Source: Sphagnum compactum (Eukaryota; Bryophyta; Sphagnopsida; Sphagnales). Taken from it: a stretch of DNA of 64,000 nt. The position numbers were made by a program, and so were the translations under genes. The notes beneath the pieces are model-generated. The model had not been told where the DNA came from. It searched no databases and saw nothing but the letters and a program-made list of their open reading frames with translations. Shown one piece after another: positions 1-12,480 of this stretch (positions are counted from its first letter, which is position 1; the number at the start of each line of letters is the position of its first letter). The DNA lies in contig OZ234504.1 in assembly GCA_965153455.1 (NCBI GenBank), positions 10,044,001 to 10,108,000 on the forward strand. Reading direction: 5' to 3'.

Positions 1-190
1 GTTCTTCTTGCCCTGCCAGCCAATGTCATTGTGCATGTTAAGGCCCTTGGGTGAGGGGCATTACCAGATATGGGCGGCACTTGACTCCACCTTGTGTGCG
101 CCATCGTCGTTATTTCAGTGAAGCCCTTGCCCTAGGGCTGTACCTACCACATTAGAAACCCATTGCCCAAAGAATGTAACATTTGATCAC

Positions 191-192
<2 letters not shown>

Positions 193-228
<36 letters not shown>

Positions 229-242
229 TGTGTGTGTGTGTA
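193..242. repeat. Compound (GA)n(TG)n microsatellite
   Basis: An uninterrupted GA dinucleotide run passes directly into a TG run. It is a plain microsatellite and likely length-polymorphic. It has no evident coding role. Confidence 0.95.
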
Positions 243-1455
243 TGTTGTCTAGACATTTGGGATCCAAAACTTTGTTGGCAGAAACAAGTGTTCGTTCTTA
301 TGCAAAAACATGATCTTGTAGCGTAGGCATATGAACAATTGAAGAAGAATGGCCACCATTTCAACAAATATGCCAAATGAGGGTGAAGATCAGATCTCCT
401 CGTACTACTACTACTACGGCCAGAAATCACTAAGTGCCGAGGACTTAGGGTAAGTAGATCATGAACTTGGTGACAACATGTGAAGGGTTGGTACATGGCT
501 TAACTAACCACCATGGTTAGTTGCGGGACAGGAGTACATTGAAAATGTGTGTCATGTCCACATATCATCATCCATCCATCCTAAGGCATGGGGGGGGGGG
601 GTGGTGAGCTAGTGGATGTTGGTTCACTCTGCAGTTAAAATGACAATATGCCAAGAGAGATCTTATATATAAGCTGAAGGTACAATGTACAGCAAACCTG
701 GGAGAGTCTTAGCTGAAGTACAAAGCACAATTTATCCATTAGAGCATATCTTCTACACCTTCTCCCTATTTCAAAGGGGACTCCTTGTGAGTGGGCAAGC
801 TGTAGTTAGTTATATATTTGGGGCTCCTTGCTTGTTATCACTTATCATTCCTTTACTTTGGAATAAAAGCTTTTCTCACTTTTTGGAAACAAAAGCTAAG
901 CTGTGTGTCAGTTTGGCATGGCTAGGCTACATAGATAGGCATGCATTCTATGAGAAAGATTGAGAGAATTGGCTATGTTTGAGTTGGTTAAAGAGATCAA
1001 TAATTTGTCATTTGACACTTCATCTGGATGCTCTGTACTCTCTCCTCCACAAATCCACCAAATGGAATGGGGGAATTATATAAAAAGGAACTAGAATGTT
1101 TTTTTTTTTTTGGGTTGCCCAAAACTTTGTTGACTCTGCCCCTAAGTGAGAGAACCTACAGAATGATATTTGTGGTTTCCATTTACCTACTACTAGTCCC
1201 ACATTTGTTAAGTGAAATTTTTGGCCACATTTCCTATTTTTAACTGTTGTTGGTTTGAGTGTTGTTGCCTTCAAGGGGCAGAGCCATGAGGCAATGAGCA
1301 GCTTGTGTAACCATTCCTTTTCCGGATAAATTTTTCCGCATATTTTTTTTAATACCTTCAATTTTTGTTTCAATTTCTTAATAAAAATGAAAATAGAGAA
1401 AAGAATTAAAAAAATATAAATATTAAAGAAATTCAAAAAAAAAGTTCTTTCTGAG

Positions 1456-1724
1456 GATAGTGCTGGGCAGGGCAGCAAAAAAAAACCATGCTTGTTCATG
1501 GGTGGTTCATAGGGCGAGGATTTCATTGGGCAGTTCAAAGTCAGTTCCATATGTGGCTTGGAAGGTGTTCAAAGGTGCCTAATTCAAAGACAACATTGGC
1601 CCTCCTCCCTTTCTTTGCATAGCCATCAAAATAAATAAATAAAATAAATGGGCACAAGAAACCCTCTCCCTCCCACTTTAACAAGGTATCATGGTTTTTG
1701 CTACTGCCCTGCCCAGCACTATCC
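1456..1724. repeat. Inverted repeat, about 35-bp arms with ~200-bp loop
   Basis: The left arm (1456-1491) reads GGATAGTGCTGGGCAGGGCA and runs on into an A tract and CCATG. The right arm (1689-1724) is its reverse complement, CATGG, then TTTTTGC, then TGCCCTGCCCAGCACTATCC. The arms differ only near the A/T tract. Nothing between them looks coding. It could be a small foldback element or a chance palindromic rearrangement. Confidence 0.75.
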
Positions 1725-1858
1725 AAAAGGGGTTGTTGGGAGTTAGGGCTGAGGGATGGCCAACCCCCCCCCCCCTTCCAACAAAACAAACCAAAAAAAA
1801 AAAAAAAAAAAAAAAAAACCCATCAATAATATAATACCTAAACCGTACCTCAGATTGT

Positions 1859-1975
1859 AAAAGGTTTGGCGAATAAAATGAAAAAGAGAAAAAAAACACG
1901 AGAAAGTGGTTAAAAATTGTCAAAGGTTTGGGGAATAAAATGAAAAAGAGAAAAAAACACGAGAAAGTGGGTACC
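1859..1975. repeat. 61-bp tandem duplication
   Basis: Two adjacent copies begin at about 1859 and 1920. They share the segment AAAGGTTTGG, then GAATAAAATGAAAAAGAG, an A run and CACGAGAAAGTGG. The copies differ at one substitution and by one base in the A run, so the duplication is fairly recent. Confidence 0.9.
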
Positions 1976-2289
1976 TACATAATTTTTGTCCAGATCCGAG
2001 GAAGATCAAACTCCCAAAACCTACTGGAGACCATCAACTAGTATACGGCCATAGATTTGAAAGTGTAAGGTGTAGTAGTAGTACTTCACATAAATTATTC
2101 TTGACTATCAAAATTGTGCAATGAAATATTCTGCAAAAAAAATAAAAATAAAAATAAAAATAAAAATGGGTCCATCCATCAGACTTTCTGTTATTAATAT
2201 GAAATAAAAATAGAGGTAAAAAATAAAGATTTGGGCAAAAAAAAAAAAATGCCAATTGTCCAGTTTGCAGGTAGGGTACCCAACAAAGG

Positions 2290-3450
2290 GGTGGTGGTGC
2301 ATTCCAAAAGAAAGAAGGAAAGAAAGAAAGGGGGCTGGCTGGCTGGCTGGCTGGCTGGGGTGTGGCTCTGTCTGTGTTTCCAAAAAGAGAGAGAGTTGAA
2401 TGTTTTGGGCTGGGCATTCATTCCTTGAATGAATCCCCTTTTTCTCTCTCCTCCATACCAAATCAAACTCTATGAAACTAAGTGTCCTAACATTTCCTTA
2501 CAATTTTGTAAGAGAATCCCTTGTGGGGGGCCGTTGTTATGTGGTTGTGGTTTTGCAATGGAGAATCATCTGGCTGCTAGAGAGATAGATTCCCTACCCC
2601 TTCCCTCCCTATCTGTCTATGGTAGCAATGAATGAGGTTGGGAGGCATCTATCTCAGGGCAGGCAGAAGGTGCCCTAGTGCCCCCCTTCTTCCTTATCTT
2701 GAAGGAATTGATCGATAAAGCAGCAAGCAGGTGAGGGATGCCATTGGACAAAGGACAAGCATTGCTCACACTTCACTGGCTAGCCCTGCTGGCTGTTTGG
2801 CTGGTTATCTTGAGATTGAACAAGGGGGGCCCCCAAATAAGGTCTTCTTTCTCTCTCTGTCTCTTTCTCTGTCTCTGGCTCTCTCTCTCTGGGCAACAAT
2901 CAAGCAGGAAGGAAGTCTTCTTATAGAGATTCTCCTTTGCAGAGTGAGTGTGTGATCGATCGGAATTGACAACCCATTCAGGCCACGTTTGTTTCTTGGG
3001 GTTGCTGTTTGTGGGTTTCGTGGTGGTGCTGCATGAAGATGGAACAGTGGATCTAATGGGTTCGTAAAGGGAGGGGGGGGGGGGAGGGGAGAAGCAAGCA
3101 AGCAAGCAAGCAAGAAAGAAAGAAAGAAAGATAGTCCAAGTCCTCAATTGCTCCACCGGGTTCGATAAACAATAGTTAGAAACGGAGACGTTTGAAGAAT
3201 TTTTTTTACTAAAAACAACGAACAAACAAACAAACGAACAAACAGAGGTTGAAGAAACTCCCCAAGTTTTTGGGATTGTGGGTGGTTGTTGTTGTTCATT
3301 CGTTTGACAAGCTCCAGGGGATTGATTATAAGGATTTGCGGTTTATGAGAAAGTTTTGAAGAAGGAACCGGGACGGGGCTTGTTAAGGAAGCTGAAGGGG
3401 CATCAAAGGAAGGAAGGAAGGAAGGAAGGAAGAAAGAAAGAAAGACGCAG
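2290..3450. repeat. Cluster of purine-rich microsatellites upstream of gene 1
   Basis: The stretch holds (GGCT)n at about 2331-2357, (CT)n mixed with GTCT near 2850-2892, (GCAA)n followed by (GAAA)n at 3093-3131, an (AAAC)n-like stretch near 3222-3245, and (GGAA)n followed by (GAAA)n at 3408-3445. It lies in the promoter or 5' leader of the gene starting at 3749. GA/CT tracts of this kind are frequent around plant promoters and leaders; whether they act here is not shown. Confidence 0.85.
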
Positions 3451-3748
3451 TGAGATTTGGGCGGAGCTTCCAGGGATTGAACCGTTTGGAGACTTTTTTA
3501 GTTTAGTTTCAAAGATCCACTCTTGGTCACGGATCTTCCTTCCTAGCGGCCTTTGTTTTGGTGCTCACAGTTAGGCTTTTTTTTTCCCTTCAGTTTACCC
3601 CCCTGGATGCTGGAAGTAGACCAGGGGGATCGCCAAGGAAGTGGGTAATGTGACGAGAGAATCAGTTCAAGGCGTGAGTGAGGAGGGGGTTGCGAGCTGG
3701 AAAAAAAGACTGACAAACAGCGGGTAGGGATTTCCAGGAGCAGCAGCT

Positions 3749-6700
3749 ATGGCACTTCTTTTACCTGGATCTGCCTTTCCTGAGTTAGTACATCGAATGC
3801 CATTCACTCCTCGTCGCACTGTTCACTTGGTACTTGTTCTATTTTACCTCCTCTCTTTTGTATATCGTGTGTTATATTTCCCGATTTTGCTGCTTGCAGA
3901 CATACTTGCAGATCTCTCAGCTTGTCTAGATCCATGATGAACTCACATCACAGTGCCAACTTGAGCAGATCCAGCTCCCCGGATGTTTCACGCTAGTTTA
4001 GTGATGTGCTGCGGTTTCTATTGTGGACCTGAAGACCAGGCTCTCTCTTTTGCTTCATTTCTTATATTGTTTTTCCTTCTTCACATCTCCGCCTCCTCCT
4101 CTCCTTCCACTCTTCTCTTTTAGGCATTGGGTAACACTTCCATAACTGCAAGCATATCTATCTTTTCTTCTGCACGAGGAAAATTAGTAAAGCTCATTTT
4201 CTAGTCAGGTTTCTTTTGTCTCATGTTACTGAATCTTCCACAATCTGTTGTTTTTTCCACACTTAGGCTGATGCATGTGTTCATCAATTCAAAGCTCCAT
4301 TTGTTAGCAACGAAGAGATATACATACATGGTGATGAAGTGTTCCAGTTGTCTGTACCAGGGTTTTGTTTTGTTTTGTTTTTTCAATTTTGTGAGGTAGG
4401 TGGTCTGGTGATCATTCACAAGAGGACTTGGGCCAAATTTGGCTACAGGTCAGAGAGGAAGTTGTGAAATTTAGGAATCCTGTGATATCTTGGCAACATG
4501 CTGGAACCTATTGTCTAAAATGTGAACGATTTCCAAAACCAATTCCTCGAGATCTGGCAACTTTGTGCCATTTTTTCCCCCCAAAAACATCATTTGTATG
4601 AGTCGCACGGCTTTTTTCTTTTGGGGTTTCCAGGATGTGAAATTTTGCTGAAAAATAACTGCTGGTCTGTACACTTGCTCAAAGGGATCTAAATGATCAT
4701 AGAGTTTTTTGAGTTTGCAGAGAGGACAAGTTGCGATTGACTTCTGAAACCTTGATGCAGCTTGCAAGTTGGTTTCAATTGAATGCATCCAGTGTGTTGG
4801 GATATAGTTGAAAAATCTCTGTTTCTTTGGCACACACAAAGACAGCCTTGGGTGTTTTGGGGTTAACCAGCAAAATTTTGTTCTTGCAAGATCCACAGAG
4901 GTGCAGGCCAGTGCAGGCTAGACGGAGGCAGCAGCGATCACATGAATTGGATGTCAGGGAATCACAAGAGGCAGGGGTTGACCATGTGCAAATAGCAAAT
5001 GGGGAGCCATGCTGCACAAACACACCATTAGTACTGATGCCCAAAATGGGGTCACGCCGATCTATGAGACTCCGATTGAAGAAAAGTCCTCAAGAGCCAA
5101 AGATGGATCCAGTCGACCTGGAGGCTGCTGAGTGGGTTAATAGAGTACTTGCAAATGATCCAATGGTGGAGGTTGACCCGGTCACCATCTTGGAACGAAT
5201 TAATGCAGAGAAGAAAGTCATGCCAGTGGCCACTATCTCTACCTCTGAAGCTCCAGACATTTTTCATCACTCCAATGGTGTTCCCAAGATCCCACAAAGT
5301 GTGTTGCTTGCAACAGGTGTGGGTTTTTCATCTCCATTTGTTTTGGTTTGTGAGGTCATGAGGGCTATGACACTACATTTACACTGTCCAGACTTTGCTG
5401 TGTGTTGGGTCTACCTTCAAATCACAAATCAAATCTTGAAAAACATGGAGCAAATAAGCTTGGTTCCTATTGTACTGATTGCATGTCAAACCTGTTGAGT
5501 CATTGGTATCCATTTGTTATGACTTTGCATGAACTGGACGGGAGCTGAATCACATCATTAGGTCTGGACTTGTCAAGTTTCATTAACTGATGTTTAGTTA
5601 GCAAAATGAGAAGTAGCCCTCTTGAAAAACACAGCCTCTCTTGATGCATGAAGTCAGTTGAGGCCTTCTTTTTATGTGTCAGTGATTGCTTTCATCGTGT
5701 GAAAACAACTCTTGTCGTTTGTGCTGCTCTTGCTTGCTAATAGTCCATATTGCAATGGAACAGGTTCAGCAATAGTTTTGGCCTTTATAGCCCTTCTTGT
5801 GCGAGCATTGAGACCAGCAAAAAGAATTCAAGGATCTTCCATTTTACAAGAAGATCTTCAGTTGTCACCTCAGTTTGCAAGCCTGGGTGTAAGGAGTGAG
5901 ATAGTTGAAGAGACCCCAAAGGTAGCGCAGGCCCAGACAGTTGCAAATGCTGTGGTCAATGATGAACTGGAAATAGCCAGCATTTCTGAAGGGAGTCTGA
6001 AAGGTGGTGAATCAACTGTGGATGTAGAAACTAGTAGTGCAGTTGGTGGAGTTGGAGGGGGGTCAGCAATTTTGACTGCATTTGATGGTCAACCACGATC
6101 TGTCCAACCCCCTCCCCCCCTTCATATCTCCATGCCTTTGCCACCTAGCCTTTCCCATTCTTCAACCCAAGCTAGTGCTCTTGAAGAGGTAGTCTCACCT
6201 CATCTACCCAACATTTCCCCATCTGATTCCACAGACTTTGTGACAGACACCAAAAGCATTGAGGAGCAGTTTCAAGCCAAGCTTTTAGAGTCTGAAGAAC
6301 AAGACAGAGCAACCTCAATTCATGACAGAATTGAAGCCAATCTCTCCAAATTTGAGGGGCAAGTGGGTGTGGAGGCTTCCATGTCCAAATTTGAATCACT
6401 GCTGTCGCACCTAAACCCACACAAATTTCTAAAATTTGACGACAACACTAGAAGAAGTGACAACCATTTGCAGTTTGAGGAGCAAAGCAGGATTACAAGT
6501 GGGCAAGTCTTTTCCCCCATTCCTGAAGATATTCTAGATGGCAAAATTCTGCCTGAGAGTGAAAAATTGTTAATGGAAACCATAGCAAAGGTACAAGATG
6601 GATCAGTTAAGACTTTGGAGACAGGTCCACACATGGGACTTGAGACAGTTAGTTCCTTTAGCACTTTGGAAGCCCCTGTGGTCACTGATGATCTAGATGC

Positions 6701-7509
6701 TGATCATGAGATTTCAAGCTCTTCAAACAATTCTTCTCGAGTGGAGTTGTCACCTGATGACATTCTGCTCGCGGTTGAAAGGGAGGTCAGTTCATCCTTT
6801 GCATGAACTTGGATACTTATGGATTTGTTTTGCAAAGCTAGTTACTCACACAGTTAGGTCTGTCATTAACAAATCTCATTATTATCATGAATTTTGCTAT
6901 GAGAATTTGTTGCTTCTGACACATGGCAGAAGCAATTGCAGGCTGAAGAAAGGAGGAACAGTGCTAAGTATAGAGCACTGCAAGCTGCTTTTCCAGCTGT
7001 AGCAATTGGGGCAGGTGCAGTAGGGGCACTTGCAGGAGGTAACTCTCTCATGCCTTCAGAAGCTACTTTTCACCAGATTGTTGTGATATTTGGGACCACA
7101 TTTTGCTTTTTCCTGGGTCATGATATGTTGTTTTTTCCATTTTAAGCCACATGGAACAGACCCAATTGCCACAACCATAAGACAAACACTTGGCACTTGG
7201 ACATACATTGTTGTATGTTCTTGTGAACACTGGTGTATCCCTCCTGCACCAGTAATGGGTGTTCAAACTTTTGACATTCTTTCTGTCCTTGATGCTGTAT
7301 GTGGCATAATTTGAAATTGGTCTATTTTCTGGTTTGTGTTTACATGCTTGGTGAGGCTATAAAACTGAGGTTCAGGCAAGCAAATGCATGTAAATCATCT
7401 CATTCATTTGTGTCATTGAAATCTAGTGGATGGAGCACTGGAAATGGTTGGGGTCACAGCAACAGCAAGCTTTATCTCATATGAATTGTTGTGGGCAAAT
7501 ACAAGGTAA
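3749..7509 (+). CDS. Uncharacterised membrane protein, probably plastid-targeted, five exons (570 aa)
   Basis: I do not recognise the family. The model joins 3749-3829, 4899-5316, 5764-6785, 6930-7038 and 7427-7509 (TAA). Every intron is GT-AG, all phases match, and the sum is 1713 bases. The N-terminus (MALLLPGSAF, then an Arg-rich HLRCRPVQARRR across junction 1) resembles a plastid transit peptide. Two hydrophobic regions are visible: one made exactly across junction 2 (SVLLATG joined to SAIVLAFIALLV), and a Gly/Ala-rich C-terminal one (FPAVAIGAGAVGALAGG, then VGVTATASFISYELLWANTR at the end). Between them is a long acidic, Ser-rich region in exon 3 with short repeats (LSKFEG, MSKFES, FLKFDD). 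The start is the first in-frame Met. Exon 1 and its acceptor are the least certain part, and a start at the Met at 5047 is possible. The terminal stop is read immediately after a potential donor, because the next acceptors would give introns under 50 bases. Confidence 0.8.
4370..4475 (-). repeat. Dispersed CCAAATTTGG-core repeat, copy A (in intron 1 of gene 1)
   Basis: On the minus strand it reads CTCTCTGACCTGTAGCCAAA, then TTTGG, a CTCTTGTG block, then CACCTACCTCACAAAATTG and an A-rich tail. The same series of blocks recurs at 59104-59190 (+) and, in weaker form, at 59600-59700 and 48000-48050. The A-rich tail suggests a short retroelement, but no terminal duplications were found. Confidence 0.75.
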
Positions 7510-8400
7510 AGTTCCCTTGCACCATACCCATGAAAACAGATCCACATTGCAGTCTCATTACTGTGAGAGAATTGGTGCTGAAGTCAAAGACCATCTTTTA
7601 GGTGACTTCCTCAAGGCTTGCAAGTAGGGCTGTATGGTGGTCAAGGTGCGGTCTGAGTCAGTATGACCAGATCATGCACTTGTGACTATTTGTGTTTCAA
7701 GCATGGACTGGGGAGGGTGCAGGGATCAGCTGTGGGAGGAGATTAACAAGATAACTGACCACAGAAAGCTCTTCAAATTTCTGAAGAAACGTAAAATCGT
7801 TCAAGAATGTTGACTACTGGCATGAGTTGGAAAAAAACCCGTGTCTTCAAAAAGAGGCACCCGGATTCTGAGTGCAGACAACATGACTGGCAATCCACTA
7901 CCAAAATGCCTCAACTACTGTAAATATGCAATATGTGGGGATGAGGCAACTATACAGTAATTTGAGTGATAGTTGGTTAGGTCCAGTCAAAACTATCAAC
8001 TAAGTCATCAGATGTGTTGTCTTTGAGAGTCATTGTGCCATGTATTACAGTGGCAATCTAAGTGTGCAATTGCATTGTAGAGGTCTGAAGCAGAGTATTT
8101 TCTTGTATTGTTTAAGGTCTTAGTGGCTAGTATTAGTGCATGATATCATAGGTGTGAATCAATGGTTGATAGTTATATGAAATTTTTATGTCTCGCCAAT
8201 GTACACTAGTTGTTGAAGAGAATGTTTTTAGTTGTGGAAGAGAATGTTTTATGTTAAGTGCAGATTTTGTGCACCTCTATTGTATACCAATCTAAATGTC
8301 CACAGAATATCCTTTTGTACAGAGTCTTGATCTGTCTGAATGGGTGTGCAAATCTTATCTTGAGACTCTCTATAAGACTATTTCAACCCAATCCCCTCAG
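7510..8400 (+). other. Probable 3' UTR and downstream of gene 1
   Basis: No coding signal is seen after the gene 1 stop. An open frame continues to 7627 (ending in Ala-Cys-Lys), but reaching it from exon 5 would need an intron of only about 34-46 bases, so I treat it as untranslated. The poly(A) site is not resolved. Confidence 0.5.
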
Positions 8401-11400
8401 TTGTCAAAAAATAGATTCTGACACAGACCAGCTTTTCTAAATACTCTTCCTCTCTCGATAGCAGAAAACATCCTTCCCACAGGAGAGTTCGAGCTAGAAC
8501 ATTTTTGATGCTGCAATGAAGGCAATGAAGAGCAATCTGTACAAAGTGCCTGTACAAAATTGGGGAAGAAACACCTTGTTGGAAGTACCGACATTCAATA
8601 AAGGACCAGTCTTGATGGAAAGACAGATGTCTGAACACTTGGATGATGTGACATCTATGAGAACAAATTGATTGACAGCAGATTGAATGAATTGCAATGT
8701 GTCAAACAAAGACATGATGCAGTTGGGGCAGTTCTGGGGAGTGTATATATCACAATAAGGTGACATGTCATTCATGAGAATCATATCAAGGTATCCTGGG
8801 TCAATTTCAGACTACTGAAGAAGGAAAGAAGAACAATCAATGGGTCTCTCACACAAAACTGTCCCCTCTGTACATTTCTGTAAAATGGGAATCTCTACAA
8901 AATCTTGGACCTCCAGTGTGCAGTACTTGGGTGATGGTCCTTGACTGCAGCAGATATGTTGAACTCTTGGTCTCTATATGGAGTTAAAAGCAGTACCATC
9001 CTCTTCTCTCCCAACCTTCATGAGAGCTAGCTCTCTCTCCACCCCCAACTGAAAAGAGCTATCTGCATTTTCTCCAGACCCAAAGTCTTCTCAACTCTGA
9101 AGGCTCAGAGACAGCAGCAATGTTGTCCTCGTGAGCGTCTCAAAGCCAGGCATTGCTTCTATGCCCAATGCTTGCATTCCAGGCACAGTCTCCTTGGTCG
9201 TCCCTGCATTCTCCTGCACATATGGTATTGTCTCCTCTAATCTTGGAGTTTCTTCCTTCTAACAAAATGTCCTCCATTTCTGGCACTTGTAAGTTGTGAT
9301 CCGTAATTTTTTTATTGACTTTGACCTGATATTGGTATGTAACATCTGCTCCATAATTGGTTGCTGCTCAAACTTAACCATTAGATTCTCAACTTGCATG
9401 GAGGACTTGCCTTGTTTGTCCCCTTCCCTGAACATCAACCCCTCATACTCTCCTCCAGAATGGTTACAAGGTCTGCTGATGCTACAGGAGTTGAATGCAA
9501 TGGGAAAATCGATCTGGAGCAACCATGCTCTTTGCAAAGACATGGAAAAAGATTGTCAAGTGACATGTTGAGGGAACAAACCATCAACCTCTTTCCCTTT
9601 GCTAGGTCTGCAGTAGGTTCACCTGTTGAAGGCAAATATCTCTCTTCTGATGGTGCACTTGAGAGACTTCTTGAGCTTATCTCAGGGAGGCAATTGCCCA
9701 TTTCCAAGAGTTTCTTTTGGGCCAAGAGTTCTTCCATTTTGAAGAGTATCAATGCATGTATATTGTAGCTACAAGCTGCTCTTGTTCCTCAATGTCATCA
9801 TGCTCCTTCTTTGACATTATCTCCTGCTGCATCAGATGTGTTCCTTTGTACAATACCATCCTGTCATCCTCTGCTTTGAACAATATCATCATTCAGTTGA
9901 AAACACAACAGCAACAAAAATGTGGGTCATAGGCCTCACCTCTTCTTCAACAGCCTCTTACTTTGAACTCTGTTTTAACTCCTCCATCCTCTCTGATACC
10001 TTGTTCTTTCTCATCAACTGCCTCTTCTTCAGTGCAACTCCTGCCATCACCTCCCTCTTCATCAAGATAATCTGCCATATAATGGTCAGACCCTCTGTTG
10101 GCCCTGATGATTTATTGTCTCCTGGAACTGCGAAACAGCTGATGGTTCTTCAAGAATTTCATTCCCTTCCAGTCTGTTTGACACCACTTCCCGACACCAT
10201 GAAGATCTCCTCCTCTATCTACTGAACTCCTTGTTTGGGGATTTTACCTATTCACATACTATGGATCAAGAAACTCTTCATCCAGTTCATCCTGCATCTC
10301 CAAAACAGTATAAGTTCCAGTGAGACATTCTAACAATATCTCTCTTTATCAACACTTTTAGCCTCATATAGCCCCAGGCTCTACCAGCTTCAGGTCCTTC
10401 TACTCCATCAGTTCAGTGGCCTTCCATTAAACCTCCAGAGAAACATTCCATCTCCTGCTCAATTCTGCCAGATTAATCTTAGGTACAGCATCCTGTTGAA
10501 AACCACCTGCTGTTTTTTAACAACTCTTGCCTGTTTCCACTTGCCCCTCCATCTCCTCATGAGCCTTGGAATCGGTCCCTTCCTCTTCAGACCCTACTGT
10601 TTAGCTCCAGAACCTCCTCATGCTGCATCATTGAACTCCTATTGCCCAGTGGCTTGCAGTGGTTCAAACACTCAGCCTCCTTTCCTTGGAACAACTGATG
10701 ATCTGCCTCTGGTTGACTACCTTACAATGAAGAGTTCCCCTACTTTGGGAAGAGATCACCTGCTGCTAGGACATCTTCTGTTTGTGGCTGGAAGCCACTG
10801 CAAGCAGAAAAGCTTCATCTCAATTGGAATCCGCACCCTGTGATTCTGGACTGCTGCATCCTCTTGCAAAGGGTGTTGAACTGTCCTTATGAGATTGCTC
10901 ATGCAATGGTCTCAACACTCCTTTGTCAACCACACATTCACCCACTTCTGCTACTGGACTGTCTGGTTGCATCTCTATGCCATCTTTTATCACCTTCAAT
11001 GCTTTCCCTTTCATATCCTGTGTCAAGGATGCTAGCAGGAACTGCAGTTGAAAGCTTCATGGTCAGTTAAGGTGATGGAATTGCTCTTCTGACTCATTCA
11101 AGGCAACTCCAGCATTGAGAACTGCTTCCTCCTTGCCATTTTCTTCACCTCTTTCACAGCCCCTGACACTGAACTAGCTTCTGGCAATTCCTTGTCCCTT
11201 AGCTCACTAGTCCATTCAAGGATGGCAGATATTTTTCAGGTTTTTGCCCCTTCACAGAACTGCCTCTTTCTGACTGTGGTTTCAGCTCCTTTTTCTAACC
11301 CCTTCTTCCCTTTTCAAACTTTCTTGTGAACAGTTCTTTTTTCTTGGTTATGCACAACTGCTTCAACACTGTTGGCCACCCTCAATCCTAATGTTCATAG

Positions 11401-12480
11401 TGGAGAAGATGTGACGATGTTTTGCTCATCACATTGTTGTTTGCAGGAGTTCTGATCTCAGAAACAGATTTGTTACTTCCATCCTCCAGCTTGTCCGACT
11501 CCACTCCAAACCTTGTCTCCATGATTGCCCACAAGAGAGATTGTCTTCAGCTCTTGTTTATCACTGCCACTTTCATAGGTGTGATTACCTTATCAGCAAC
11601 CATTTTTCTCAGCAGGATTTCTTCAATACACAAAGCTCCTCTCACTTTCATAGCCCTTGTGATTCTTCCAACAGCTTCCTACAATTTGACATGTTGCAAA
11701 AGAAAACATCACCCGTTGTTTTTGTGGAGGCCATCTTGTCTCTCTTGTTTTCAAAACTTCACTTGCACCGTACAAACAACATCGAGGAGCAACTCGTTGA
11801 ATCGGAGCTTCTCCTCTGGTTCTACACATCAATTGAGAGCAAATTGACTGTCTTGTAGAAAGGTGGCGGAATTGTGCTACACAGGGGAAGAGACAGAGAC
11901 AGAAAGGGATGATGGGGACGAGGAGAGGTGATACGAGGACCTACTTCAGAAGGGGTCAGTTCGAGCCACTAATGTCGACACTCTAAGATGGAGGGTCCAG
12001 TCTTGTCTGATGTCCCCAAAAACGCAACGCTCAGAAACATCGACACTCTCATTGCAATGGAGCTCGGCAGTACCATGAAACTTTCCATCCTCAAGCTCGA
12101 TGGCACTTCATTTGGTACAAAACAACAAAAAATACACCCTCTGCTCATCACCATCATCATCATCATCCTCATCCTCCTCATGGTCATCACCACCATTCTT
12201 CTTTGACGAGGTATCAGATTCTCCATTCTGTTGCTTGGAGATGTCGCCATTCTGATCACAGCCAAAGTTCTAGACTTGAAAGCAGTAGTGATGAAATACA
12301 CAGACTCCATGGAGCAAATCCAAATGGGTCATGGCCATATTTCTTGGCATTTCTTGCCCATCCCCTTTTGCCTTAGATGCTTCCCTTCCTTGCTTGCTTG
12401 TACAAAGACAAGCCAAAAAGCTAAAACGAAATTGGAAGATTACCCTCTTTTGCAAGCTTGCTTTGTTGCACCTTGAATTG
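8400..12480 (-). pseudogene. Possible decayed protein-coding region, frames broken, unassigned
   Basis: The plus strand is CT-rich for about 4 kb, so the minus strand is GA-rich in the way plant exons for acidic proteins often are. Minus-strand fragments with protein-like composition appear in different frames: 9752-9435 (containing MEELLAQKKLLEMGN), 11026-10820 (KALKVIKDGIEMQPDSP), near 11650-11430 (RGALCIEEILLRKMVADK) and an acidic run at 12195-12140 (DDHEEDEDDDDD). Stops and frame changes separate them, and I could not find splice sites that join them. It may be an old pseudogene, or non-coding DNA with a skewed base composition. No family is recognised. Confidence 0.3.

Larger units (their letters stand above)
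1..2400. other. Microsatellite-rich intergenic DNA, no gene recognised
   Basis: No reading frame here looks like a protein. The stretch is dominated by simple repeats: a (GA)n then (TG)n tract at about 193-242, a G run near 591-601, a C run at 1764-1775, a 26-base A run at about 1793-1818, a 61-bp direct duplication (about 1859-1975) and an inverted repeat (1456-1491 against 1689-1724). The short open frames present are translations of these tracts. Confidence 0.7.

Noticed and set aside
4471-5044. Two overlapping minus-strand open frames with Cys-rich segments (CDRCCLRLACTGLHLCGSC, CPLCKLKK)
   Set aside because: They overlap exon 2 and intron 1 of gene 1, whose plus-strand exons join in phase. 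The Cys pattern fits no zinc finger spacing and is a reverse-strand shadow.
7540-7627. Sixth exon of gene 1 ending in Leu-Lys-Ala-Cys-Lys
   Set aside because: It would require a 34-46-base intron, below the size plants splice efficiently, and the exon 5 frame already ends at a stop.
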